DNA of 64,000 bases from Chrysomallon squamiferum (taxonomy: Eukaryota; Mollusca; Gastropoda; Neomphalida; Peltospiridae): contig CM022665.1 in the NCBI GenBank assembly GCA_012295275.1, positions 14,145,976 to 14,209,975 on the forward strand, in the 5' to 3' direction. The notes under the pieces are model-generated. The model was not told the origin of the DNA, ran no database searches, and saw nothing but the letters and a program-made list of their open reading frames with translations. Both the position numbers and the translations under genes were made by a program. Positions 24,201 to 34,299 of this stretch are shown piece after piece. Position 1 is the stretch's first letter, and the number at the start of each line of letters is the position of its first letter.

Positions 24201-27200
24201 ACACTCAAGGAACATGCTGCAGGTTCACGTGGTACACTGAGTCAGCTACTAGTGACCACACTACTGAGACCTCTGCAGAGGTGCGTGCTGAATTCAGTAA
24301 TCCTGATACTCTTAAGCATTCTTTCAGATGGGAATGTGCCAAGACTATGCCCATCATTCTTGATTTGGAGTGGACAATCACTAATGATCAGGAACAGTTC
24401 CTCATCTAAGACAGTGGAATTGATTCCTCTGATAGGATGTTAGTGTTTACTACTGACAATGCCCTGCATCACCTCACTAGTTCTGACTCCTGGTACATGG
24501 ATGGAACATTCAATGTTATGATCTGCATACCACTAGGTGAGTTGGCTGTGACCTGTATGTATGTATTCCTGCAAAACAAGTCCACCTATGAGGAATTGTT
24601 CACTGCCATACAAGACAAATGTACTGAGCTTGGTTTCCAGACTGATCCCACCATCATCCTTGACTTTGAGCTAGCTTTGATTAATGCTGTGATTATCCTA
24701 ATGCAGGCCTCATGGAGGAAGATCCAGACTCTTGGTCTTGTACAGCAATAGAGAGAAAAGAAGGACAGGAAACTCTTCTGTGGCATGCTAGAGGGACTTG
24801 CATTTTTACCAGTGGATGATGTTCCTGAGGATATGACATATCTACGGGAGCACAGACCTGGACTACTTTGACAACACCTATGTGTCCAGAGCCTTCCGTT
24901 GTATTCATCCCCCACAACTTCTAGAATGGATCTATCCCTCCACTTAGGATACGTTGCATGCCTCCAATGTACCCACCACCCAAATGGAACATCAATTCTA
25001 TTCTCTTAAAGGGGATCAAGAACAAACAACATATGCGAGGGATAGAACAATGCCTTTGCAAAGCTAGTTAGTTGGACATGCACACCCTACCATCTGAAGA
25101 GCCATTGATAGCATTCGGAAAGATCAGGCCCAGGTTGCCACTGCCCTACTATGTGAACTGTGTGGTGAGCCACCAGCAAAGCATGTAAGATGCCACAAGC
25201 ACAAACTCCAGTCAAAGCTGCACAAACTGTGCACTGACAACAGCAAGACTGGCCATTGTGTAAGATTTAAGTAAATCAAGCAGTTTTATACGTTGAAACT
25301 AATGAAAATTATTGTTGATTACAGCTAAATAAAAAATACTAATTCTGTTCAATACTAATGTGTGGAGTGGGGAATTGTCCAGTGGGGATTTTCCGTAGTG
25401 GAGAATTGTCCTAGTGGGAAACTGTAGAGTGGGGAACTGTCCGTTTACCGAAACAGACATATACAACCAGAAGTTACAAATTTTCTAACAGGAAATATAA
25501 TTTTATTTTATTTAACTGAAGTGAGAACAAAAATTGTTTTCAGCATGGATCCTTGCTTTAGTTTAATCAGAAACCTTTTACTGATCTAGAGCCATATTCA
25601 CAATTCTATCACTATGTATAAATATATCGATAATATGTTGCTGATAAAATGTTCATGATTTTGAAGGTATCTTTATGAATGTCATCAGTCTACAATATCA
25701 CTACATTAACAACAGATACAGTCCTGTTGTTAAGTCTGTTTTTATTAAAGTTCTGTCATAATTAATCATGACATGCACTGCACATACTATACACTAAATA
25801 AAAACAACATGCTGATGATCACTAAAACCATTTGCTAATACTTAGTTTCTGGCTCTGTCAAATTTTGGACTGTCTTCATGCAGTTGGTCAGCAATGCTTA
25901 CTTGCTAAATAACTATTAGTCCATGACACAAGTCAAATTTAATACCAAACTGATGAACACATCACAGGGAATTTTTCATTAAGTGTTTTATGTGTCATTT
26001 TCTGTCATTTTAAATTAAAGTATCTTCAGGCCAATTTTCTTTCTGAATCATCTATAGTGGTTTACGATGCATTCATGAAAATGGTTAAATCAAGTTCTTC
26101 TGGCATTTTGTAACTTGTAGACAATTTATTTTATAAAAATGTTTGACATTTTTCTACAGCTGTTAACAAAAGCTGCTATTAGACAATAAAAACAATTTAC
26201 AGTTCTTCAAGTGGTCTCTGGTCTTTTCAGAATGCCTTTTTATTATTGTGCAAGGAGTCGGATAATTTCTCTTCATGTCTGAGTTGGTTTTAAACTATAA
26301 TTTTATGCATGGTACAGTTAGCTGTGATGTAAATAAAGATTAGTGTACTTTTTCTGTAATGAAGCTAACATATATTTTAACTTTATTATATCATATTGTA
26401 TACATGGCAAGTCAGCATACATGAAAAATATGAATATTTATTGTTTGTCTATGGCAAAAAACCTTTTTAGATTTAAACAGAGGTAATTAATGTATCACAG
26501 GAAGATTAATATTATAATACCAATATTTAGAAAATGTTTATTTAAATTTGTTGTTGGTTCAGGTACAACATATAGCAAAATACTACATAAGAAGGTTTAA
26601 CAAATGATGTACTTAGTTATAATATGAAGAATATTTAGTGCATTAATAAATATTCACAAAATAACTATAAATAAATAGATATGTTCCCCAATTTAGTACT
26701 CAAACTCCAAATTCAGGGTTCAAATTACACACATGCAGTTACTGTATGAAACATACACTGCATGGGTAATGACACAATGATTCTCTTCATTACAACATAT
26801 GTCAATGACACTTTTGACCAATGATTGGTCACTCTGTCAGTATTTTGTCATTAATGCCATTTCATGAGGTTGCTATGTCCTAATAACTGATCTTTGGGAA
26901 CATGGACCTGATCTGTTGATGTAAGTTCTTAAATTTAAAATATTCAGAATTTTTGTAATCAAAATCTCACCTGGAAAAATCCACTTTCCATTTCAATGGA
27001 TCTTCAGTCCCTCTGACTAGCAGATGTTCAAGACCAAAAGCAACATCATTTTCAGCTTTCCAGTTTGAATATAAAAAAATATTTTGCTGTTTGCCTTTTA
27101 CTTCAATATGAACCACATGGTTTTCTTGTAGAAACTCTAAAGCACTTTTCCAATTTCTCACAACATATGTATTGAAGTAACGCTTTGCATACTTCAGTTT

Positions 27201-27404
27201 GTTGAGAGGAAAATAGGTGTGGCCTTTTTGTCGAGCATCAAGTTTGAGAGCCTTGTAGATGTACAGAGCATCTTCTTGTGATGGTGGAATATTTTCCATA
27301 ATTCCAGAGTTCTTATACATTAACAGATCTGCTTCCATGCCTGTGATTTTGTACTTTTTAAAAAGAATCTATTTTGATTGGAAAAAGAATGTAATTAATA
27401 AAGA

Positions 27405-27446
<42 letters not shown>

Positions 27447-29715
27447 AATGTATATATCTTTATATTTTTATCAACAAACAACATCCTTTAAAATGCACTC
27501 TAAAAAAGTATTGTATGCAGGTATTTGCTATTACTAATGTAAATTTAAAAGCATTATTATAGCTAATAAGAAAAAAAACTGAAATATAGAACTCCTGTCT
27601 CAATTTTAAAAATGTTTAATAATTAGCAGAATTTTCCTTTTACAAAAACAACAGTAATTCATTTTCTATTTTTGGTCTAAATATTTATGTTTTGTGGTTA
27701 CAGTGAAAGTTTTAAAATATACTGGCCTGTCTGAAGCCAAAAATCCATGGTGAATCAACTACTGCCTGGTTGAGTTCAGTAAATGTTTCATCATTATAAT
27801 CACTGGTAACTAGCTTAAACAAATGAAACGGCAACAATGTTGCTGCCATTTTAAATAACTCTGGAAACATCATGGCAAATCTTACTATTCTTCCTTTGCC
27901 TAGATTACAAAAATAAAAATATAAAATAATAATATTTTCATGTTTTGTTTAAAAAAATGAAAAAAAAAATTCTCATAAACTTGATATCTAAATAATTAAA
28001 TAAAATGAAAAAGAATTTACTGAAGTAATATTTTCCCTGAAAACAATTTTATATAGGAAAAAATCCAGTTAGGTTGATATAATTCAAGTTTACCAACCAA
28101 GCTTGCTAGCACAAATCTACTTCATAATAGGCATATATGTAATATAAAATATTTCTTACAGGATTTCCAAATGAGTGAATTTATGTATTTCTCTTTCTCT
28201 TCATCGTCATAACAAAACTTCCTAATGTTTTCTTCTAATGTGTCAAAAGTCAAATTATCATCATCTCCTCTTGTCCTGTGAAAATAATAATAATAATTAT
28301 GATAATATTAATAACTATATCTACAGAAATCATTAAAATTTTATTACACTTTTGCTTTATCATCTTTGATCAAGAAGCCTAATTTAATGTGGGAAAATAT
28401 GCCTCAAACCTACATTTCTTCTAAATGCAGTCATCAAAAATACTTATTTAAAGGCCAGATACTGATTTTAACCTGTTCTAATGGCATTACAGCCAATAAT
28501 ATTTATCATTTTACCATAATTTGCTGTTTTGTTTACTTACTTAAAATTTTATTACACTTTTGCTTTATCATCTTTGATCAAGAAGCCTAATTTAATGTGG
28601 GAAAATATGCCTCAAACCTACATTTCTTCTAAATGCAGTCATCAAAAATACTTATTTAAAGGCCAGATACTGATTTTAACCTGTTCTAATGGCATTACAG
28701 CCAATAATATTTATCATTTTACCATAATTTGCTGTTTTGTTTACTTACTTTATATCATTAAGTAACATATCAATAACAGGTTCATTGCTGCCATTCACTC
28801 TTGTTGCATTTATCAAAAACTGATGTACGAGACGATGTTTACAAACCAATGAATCTCTGCGGAGGTCATATGTTGGAAAACCACGACCGTAGAGTGTTAC
28901 TCGTTTTTTCAGACATTTTGATGTAATGAGCCACCATGGATCAATAAAAACAAGACGAGCTACTAACAAATATTGTTGTTCCCCATCAACACTGCTTACA
29001 GTGACTGCAACAACAACAACAACAACAAATAAAATAAAAAATATATATATAAAAAAATAATATAAAAAATAAATAAAAAATATAAAAATAAATACAAATT
29101 AAAATAAGAAAATAAAAAAATATATATATTTAAATTAAAATTTATATTCAGTCTAATGTAAATTTCATTTTAGTCAAGTGTAGGGGACCTAACACAATTC
29201 GACATTAAATATCCAACTGATTCCCAGATGTTAGCAGGCTTTATTAATATAGTGTACTTCTAATCAGGCTTCTCATTCATCATATTTATCCTGTTCAGTA
29301 AACTGAATAAAATTACATTATAACTTATTCACTCATTTTATTTATGGCTCCATCTTTTTAAAAGATATACTTAATCATAATCTAAAAGTATTAATGACAT
29401 CATTTTAATTATTTTATGTTCATGTTTGAACTTATATACAAATACTGTAATTTCAACCAAAACATCAGTATGTTCTTGTTAATAACAAAAACCATCACCT
29501 GTTTGTTCTTTTTGTTTTGTAAACCTGATATAATTTACTCCATCTTCTACTGCTGTCATTTCAGCAAAATTAGGCCATATATCATCAACACCGTCATCAT
29601 CATCATCATCTTCTGTATCACTTGAATAATTTTGATTGGGAACAGCTTTTACATATCCAGATACAACATAAATATCAGAATGAATATGCTTCAACATGCT
29701 GTCGTACCACAGGAT
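17815..29715 (-). CDS. HELB: DNA helicase B (HELB), 13 coding exons
   Basis: SF1 (RecD/UvrD-like) 5'-3' DNA helicase that in vertebrates works with RPA in replication-stress recovery and limits DNA end resection. Coding segments, 5' to 3' on the minus strand: 29697-29499, 29004-28749, 28275-28160, 27899-27723, 27340-26971, 22200-22051, 21756-21144, 20878-20842, 20739-20655, 20424-19944, 19215-19060, 18778-18560 and 18234-17815. Their sum is 3279 nt, or 1092 residues plus stop, very near the 1087 of human HELB. Motifs: Walker A SGKGGCGKTT (about 401-410), Ia TAPTGRAA (478-485), II VVDECS (DEC 537-539), III GDVRQLPS (567), IV NHRAE (600), V TIHTYQGSESD (875-885), VI VYTAVTRGR (902-910). The start at 29697 precedes an acidic N terminus, as in human. 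The first join and the 37-bp exon are the least certain parts. A 5' UTR exon probably lies upstream. Confidence 0.92.
18560..18778 (-). CDS. HELB: HELB exon 12, motifs V-VI
   Basis: 73 codons. Begins GSESDTVVYMLGKCGYQTW and contains motif VI KHVYTAVTRGRKSVYIVG, with the arginine finger. Donor ATG|GTAATT. Confidence 0.95.
18779..19059. other. HELB intron
   Basis: AT-rich, nothing recognisable. Confidence 0.6.
19060..19215 (-). CDS. HELB: HELB exon 11, start of motif V
   Basis: Exactly 52 codons, phase 0/0. Ends MRHAWAKTIHTYQ, the start of helicase motif V (compare HAWARTIHTFQGSE in human). Confidence 0.95.
19216..19943. other. HELB intron
   Basis: 728-bp intron, AT-rich, no gene or mobile element recognised. 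Confidence 0.6.
19944..20424 (-). CDS. HELB: HELB exon 10
   Basis: Encodes HDCEAINEICCKYYNNHTLK and GDKVCMNRN, as in the CxxINxxCCKHY...GDKxCCTRN region of HELB. A poorly conserved Lys/Asn/Ser-rich linker follows, then NGDVFFITD. Donor GAT|GTAAGT, phase 0. Confidence 0.9.
20655..20739 (-). CDS. HELB: HELB exon 9
   Basis: Encodes RDVMVRKLLNESPDVKDHVT and SQFVSFRR, matching TLLQENN...TSQFIAFRRQDC of human HELB. Donor CG|GTAAGT. A second AG four bases into the exon is a possible alternative acceptor but breaks the phase. Confidence 0.85.
20842..20878 (-). CDS. HELB: HELB candidate 37-bp microexon
   Basis: Lies between TTTTGAG and ATGG|GTGAGA and encodes KERKPNIHLFIM plus one base. It fits phase 0 on entry and phase 1 on exit, linking exons 7 and 9 in frame. 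It supplies the hydrophobic strand seen as DKTFIFVRL in human HELB. Inferred from phase and position; no transcript is available. Confidence 0.5.
21144..21756 (-). CDS. HELB: HELB exon 7, motifs Ia-IV
   Basis: Begins KPPENSILCEQFLSKYD. Contains motif Ia (LLTAPTGRAANLLGQ), Walker B (VLVVDECSLVSV), motif III (LLGDVRQLPSIEPGN) and motif IV (TTNHRAES). An acidic SDDDSDFHSLSD lies between motifs I and Ia. The 3' end is placed at GAG|GTTTCA, a non-consensus donor, because the frame stops soon after (21123). Confidence 0.85.
22051..22200 (-). CDS. HELB: HELB exon 6, Walker A
   Basis: Encodes DKDQWLAAHLICNCPLAVFS followed by GKGGCGKTTVV, the helicase motif I P-loop. Acceptor TTTTGCAG, donor AG|GTATAT. 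The 4.8-kb intron before it hosts a MULE transposon relic. Confidence 0.95.
23497..23543 (+). repeat. Left subterminal repeats of MULE element
   Basis: Two copies: GGACAACTCCCACTCC (23497-23512) and GGATAATTCCCCACTCC (23527-23543). The same motif appears inverted at the right end. Confidence 0.7.
23802..24930 (+). pseudogene. MULE transposase pseudogene (FLYWCH + transposase core)
   Basis: Broken by several frameshifts and in-frame stops, so not expected to make a working transposase. FLYWCH plus MULE is a known architecture of animal MuDR elements and of domesticated FLYWCH proteins. The presence of the MYMDGTF-like core argues for a transposon rather than a host gene. Confidence 0.7.
25364..25442 (-). 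repeat. Right subterminal repeats of MULE element
   Basis: Four inverted copies of the left-end motif at 25364-25380, 25381-25394, 25397-25411 and 25428-25442 (AGTGGGGAAYTGTCC-like on the + strand). Confidence 0.7.
26971..27340 (-). CDS. HELB: HELB exon 5
   Basis: Encodes MEADLLMYKNSG, then QKGHTYFPLNKLKYAKRYF (compare DGHTYVEVNDL in human) and ends KWKVDFS. Donor AG|GTGAGA in phase 2. Confidence 0.9.
27406..27443. repeat. (CA)n microsatellite
   Basis: About 19 CA units in the HELB intron upstream of exon 5. Confidence 0.95.
27723..27899 (-). CDS. HELB: HELB exon 4
   Basis: Encodes KGRIVRFAMMFPELFKMAAT and ends SPWIFGFRQA, matching the PWKLGFSK segment of human HELB. Acceptor AATCTAG, donor A|GTATAT, phase 1. 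Confidence 0.85.
28160..28275 (-). CDS. HELB: HELB exon 3
   Basis: 116-bp exon between TTTCACAG and T|GTAAGA. Encodes TRGDDDNLTFDTLEENIRKF and an acidic helix. Phases agree with both neighbours. Confidence 0.8.
28333..28748. repeat. Perfect 208-bp tandem duplication at a HELB splice donor
   Basis: Copy 1 is 28333-28540 and copy 2 is 28541-28748. I read them as identical base for base. Copy 2 ends exactly at the HELB exon 2 donor, so GTAAGTAAAC occurs at the exon edge and again 208 bp into the intron. Confidence 0.95.
28749..29004 (-). CDS. HELB: HELB exon 2
   Basis: Encodes VSSVDGEQQYLLVARLVFID, then PWWLITSKCLKK and GFPTYDLR, aligning with the GAWWRVKV...GFPSYFL region of human HELB. Donor AA|GTAAGT at 28748, phase 2. 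The intronic sequence beginning exactly at this donor is tandemly duplicated. Confidence 0.9.
29005..29498. other. HELB intron 1
   Basis: Very AT-rich intron with TAAAATA runs and a (CAA)n run near the acceptor of exon 2 (29008-29024). Confidence 0.6.
29499..29715 (-). CDS. HELB: HELB exon 1 (first coding)
   Basis: The ATG is at 29697-29695. The frame stays open to a TAG at the acceptor-like CCTAG ending at 29716. Encodes MLKHIHSDIYVVSGYVKAV, then an acidic TEDDDDDDGVDD segment matching the acidic N terminus of vertebrate HELB. Donor ACAG|GTGATG, phase 1. Confidence 0.8.
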
Positions 29716-31557
29716 CTAGGATGCTGTAAATTTAAATGTACTTTTTGAATCCAGGTATCATCAAAATAACATAAATTTTTTTTTTTTAAATTAAATGAAA
29801 TATAATAATAATAATAGTGATAAATAATAATTTAAAAATAAAAATAAACAGATAAATAAATTGATCAATAAATAATAAAATTAAAATATACTTTTAAACA
29901 GTCCTTTGTAATAAGGATTTTAATACTAAAATTAAATTAACATCACTAAGTTTATTTTTCACTGTCAATGATTAAAATATTATAGATATATATCTGTTGT
30001 ATCAAAGGCTATTGTATGTGCAGGTTTCATTACTGAAGTCATCAAAAAGATACCGATAATAAAAATGTAAAAAGTTTATTTATTCATTCTTTCACTACTT
30101 TATTTTTCCAGGCAAAACGAAAGTGAAATGAAGTATTTGTGCATAAATCATAAATACACATTTTACATCACAGCTGAATACATTATAACTGACTTAAAAT
30201 ATTGATATTAGTCAATAAAATTTTTTTTTTTTTAAATAACAAATTACTGTGAACATCAGTAATATAATACAAATAAGAGAATAATGGCATTTTTCACATT
30301 CAAGAAATTCTTCTGATTTTCAGTCTGTTGCTTTAGGCTTTATTAAAAAAACGCAAGATATTTTAATTAAATTTTCAGAGTATCAAGTTCATTGTATGAG
30401 GTTATAATTCTTATCTGATGTTATAGCTTATTAATTATATACAAACATTTAATCAACTCTAGTAAAATTAAAATAAATGTCATGTTTGGTCACAATCCAT
30501 ACAGCCAAATCAGATGATTTTCACAGAAGCTAGAAAACCATTTGCATTAAGTAGATTTTGATGTATTTACAAATAAATTTAATATCTGATCTAAATATCA
30601 TATAGGTTTTGGAAGTGAAAAGTACTCATCTTTATTTTGTTAATATATCCTTTGACAGAAAATTAAAAATACTTTTACAGTGCCAAAATGGAAAATGCAA
30701 TAGCAAAGCAATGGAGAAATATGTGTACCAAGCCATTAAAAAGATTTTATTACAGGAAATCTAAAAATAAACAAACTACAACAACATTTCAGGATGTGAT
30801 GCATTTTGGCTGGACACAAGCACCACTCGTACCAAATATCTTATTGCCATAATATTTCCCAGTTAGTCTGCAGCTTACAATTCATTTTAACTGCTGTGAT
30901 ATTAAGTGTGAAATATGTCAGGCTTATAAGCCAATTATAAATATTTTTTATACAAACCAACCATCAAGAGGTCAAAACAACTGTTTATTCAAAAAAAATG
31001 TTCTTGTCTTTTGTAGATAAGTCATATTGCCATTTGAATTATTGTTAAGTATAATTATAATTTCACAAAAAGGAGTGAGCATTAAATCAACTGTGGATTT
31101 CAACCAGATATAACCGATCATGTAATAATGAAGGGAAAAGACAGTTTACTTTTTAATATTACTAATAAAATAAAGATCAAGCAGCTGCCACTGAACAGAT
31201 CTGATTATGTAACTACTGTGAAAATTGTACCACTAGACTCAATTTCACAATCAGCCTGATGTGTTGACTATATAAAAAAAATAATAATAATAATAACTTT
31301 AAATATCCTAGTTGTGTAACAAAAAATACTTAAGTTGCCAAATGATTTCTGCATCACTGGAAAGAGCATGTTTATAATGGTATCTTGAAAAATAACAGAG
31401 TAATGGCAAACTTCAGAAAATGTATGTAATTTGGGCCTATTGAAACTAATAATGTGGTTGAAATTTCTGAAATTCTCATATCTCCATTAAAAAGCAAGAT
31501 AACTGAATGCAAATTTGTTTTGAGTTAAAGGACTTTCTCACTCTTTCAGAGAACAAG

Positions 31558-33095
31558 TTACCCACAGATTATTATTTTTTTTACCAACAGGCAAAAAAAA
31601 AAAAAAAAAAAAAAAAATGTTTTATCAAGAACTTTCTTCTGTGCTGCAGAAAACATCCCCGTAATCTGTTCAACATTCATATAATGAGATAATACTAACA
31701 ATATCTCTTCCTCAATGTTCAGAATGAAGTACTTCCTATACTGTTGTTCTAAACCATCAATATCTACCATTAAAAAAAAACTGTCTCATCATTGCAGAAA
31801 AACTCAATCACAGCTTATCATTTTCAGGGAGTGTTGAAGTTTTGCAATATCGTAGCCAAAAAGATATATTTTTTGATGTTAAGAAATTCAGATGATCTTC
31901 TGTCTTTTCCTTCAAGGTAATGAATATTTTGTCAAACAATGATACCCTCAATATAGCTGCCAAAGTGTAAAACATCTTCATCTAAGGCCCTGTTAGCTAA
32001 CACCTTAAGTTAACTTGGCAGTATTATTTTTGACATTTTCAATGATGCTGCCATAAATCCCACCAAAACCAATTGTAAATTCTAGGGAATTAACAAACCG
32101 ATTTTAATATACCATCAATATTTTAAATATTTGTTAAGTATATGGAATTGATTTCCACAGCATTAAGAATTAAGTTTGTTCTTGTCCAAAAATGAAATGA
32201 ACCCTGTTGGGTCACCTTAACTATCCTTGAATCTAAGCATATTATTATGAAAATGTTTATTTCCCTGGTCATTCCCATATAGTTTACTTTTTGATTCCTC
32301 AAGTTTATTTAATATGATATGCACTGAAGAAGCTATTGTATCCAGTTGACGCAGGTGACAATTTAATCTGTTTAATGATATTTTTCAAGTCTGATTGGCA
32401 GACATACAACATGGTTTATTGCGCATCTCATTATCAGTACACTGCTAATGTTGACAGTAATTTTTTTTTCTGCTATTCTGACAATCTTCATCACTGAAAA
32501 ATGAACATGTTTCACCCATATAGTCAACAGTCTGTTATATGATCTGCATAAACAGAGGCAGTTTCAGCTGACAGGTCATCAGTTGCTTCTACAATACACA
32601 CCATTTTAGTTGTGAAATGTTCTGAGTAGACAAGAATACATTTCTGGATGGAATTCTGATTTTTAATTACTATCTCTGCAATCTGCAGTTCAGTAATGGC
32701 TCCCGATTCCTTTGCTATCAGCTCTATTAAACTGCATTGTGGCACATCAGTAATTTCATTCTCTGAGTGACCTGAGAATTTATGAAGGAGTATAGGTACA
32801 TTAGCAGTAATTAACAACACAATAAAAAAATACCTTCATGGATGTTTCACAAGAAGACTTTTTGGTTTTCCTTGGTACTAGCCTGATCAAAATAACATTC
32901 AGTATAATTCTCAACAGTTTCCTCAAGCACAAGTTTTTCATGTTCTAACATCTTTTTCCTTCAAACTCTTTTTCAACAGTTAAGATGCTGCTGACATGTT
33001 TTCCAAATACATGAAAATGACATGGCCACATTTAAATTGACCAGTGTCACTGAAGTATTGACATGCAATACGAGGTTTTGAAACAGTCTTAAGAG
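31558..33095 (-). pseudogene. Possible decayed coding relic
   Basis: On the minus strand an ATG-led segment near 33095 reads MPLKTVSKPRIACQYFSDTG, followed by a 98-codon open piece (32820-32524) and a further piece (31770-31558) reading EEEILLVLSHYMNVEQITGM. Frames change and stops intervene. The first piece loosely resembles a CCCH zinc finger that has lost most metal ligands. I cannot name a parent gene. Confidence 0.25.
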
Positions 33096-33197
33096 GCATC
33101 TTAGAATTCAAAAAGATAGGTTAGGTATGAAGAACAAATCTATTGAAGGAGATTTCAGAATATTTAAAAGACAATACTTTATAAAAGGTCTGTGTGC

Positions 33198-33199
<2 letters not shown>

Positions 33200-33282
<83 letters not shown>
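33200..33282. repeat. (AG)41 microsatellite
   Basis: Uninterrupted AG run of about 83 bp. Confidence 0.95.
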
Positions 33283-33284
<2 letters not shown>

Positions 33285-34299
33285 AGTACACCCACAGCAA
33301 AAACTGTAAACATGAATAAAAATAAACATCCAACTGGAACATGGATTTTGATATTATGAACTAAGAAAATTAAATACCCAACTTCCATGAAAAACTAGTT
33401 TTGGAAGTCAAAGATTCTCAACTTTCTTTTCTTTCTTATTTAAAAAAATGTCAACCAAAGAAGATTTGATGTTTTGTGCAGGATGCATTGATTATGTCCA
33501 GTGGACATATTCTTTATCCATGCACATTTATTTAGATTGTGTTCATGCACCAAGTCAATTACTCAATCTCACCAAGGCAAAATAGCCTTAAATTCCATTT
33601 CCTACTGGGCATCACTGTACATTTTATGTGCAACTAGAAAGGTTTGACACTGTTTAAAGTAATTATATTATTAAAGCACATTAATGTGTAGAACAGAGAA
33701 GTAATAGCCATTGCTCCCCAGTCTACAAAGGTCAGATTATATAAAGTAATAAGTGCTAGCAAGATAGATTAAGATGAATGACTCCTATTGGGAGCTTTTG
33801 TTGGCACTGGGGACTGTATGGTCATGTGACATGACATGACAACTGCTGCGTGGAATTTAAGGGGATACTTTCTCAGACAGCAAAGGATTGCACTCTGGCC
33901 TGGAAGATTGCAGGATCTTAAAAATTGCTAATGAAGGTGGCGACACTGGTCGCGTGGGATTTTTTTTTTGTTTTTTGTATTGGTTTTGTTTTCAGTTTTG
34001 CAACTTTAGAATTATAATTGTGATTTGTTTTATGAACCTGGTCGGTTTGTTCTCCTTGGAGAAACCAGAGTTACCATGTTGAAAATGTTAACATTGCTAT
34101 ATCAGGAATTAACTAATATTAAAGCCCTTTTATTGGAAACCCCGAGTACTGGTGGAATTAGATCTGTTCTCTTTATTACAAAAATAATTAACCGACTGTA
34201 CATACCGGTATTGTCAAGTGAAAATAATTTAACACCCTTGATATTGATGGTCTCCGAAACCGCGGTTAGGATCTAAAACCGGTAAGACTAAAGGTAACA

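Larger units (their letters stand above)
23493..25446 (+). mobile_element. Decayed MuDR/MULE-type DNA transposon with FLYWCH finger
   Basis: A transposase relic opposite in orientation to HELB. A 47-codon segment (23802-23942) encodes the first part of a FLYWCH-type zinc finger (MYTKKYIWKNVRWECAN...FSC). An apparent 180-bp intron (GTAAAT...TTCCAG, 23943-24122) precedes the rest of the finger, with QHSH ligands. Downstream are MULE-type segments: SSDSWYMDGTFNVM and DPTIILDFELALINAV (24437-24751), then AFLPVDDVPEDM and, in another frame, DYFDNTYVSRAF. Frameshifts and stops break the frame after about 24240, at the TAA near 24409 and after 24748. The ends carry inverted subterminal GGACAATTCCCCACTCC-like motifs. 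No target duplication was resolved. Confidence 0.75.
22201..26970. other. Large HELB intron hosting the MULE relic
   Basis: 4.8-kb intron between HELB exons 5 and 6. Besides the MULE element it has an exon-like pair of splice signals near 23112-23175 (minus strand). The remainder is AT-rich without recognisable genes. Confidence 0.6.

Noticed and set aside
24123-24443. A 106-codon + strand open frame as a host gene
   Set aside because: Its first part is the second half of the MULE FLYWCH finger; the remainder is out of frame with the transposase after a frameshift. It is part of the transposon relic.
28366-28765. Two near-identical + strand open frames (IKKPNLMWENMPQ...)
   Set aside because: They are the two copies of the 208-bp intronic duplication in a HELB intron; 208 is not a multiple of 3 and there is no sign of coding.
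33108-33388. Leu/Ser repeat proteins on the minus strand
   Set aside because: All frames through here simply translate the (AG)n microsatellite.
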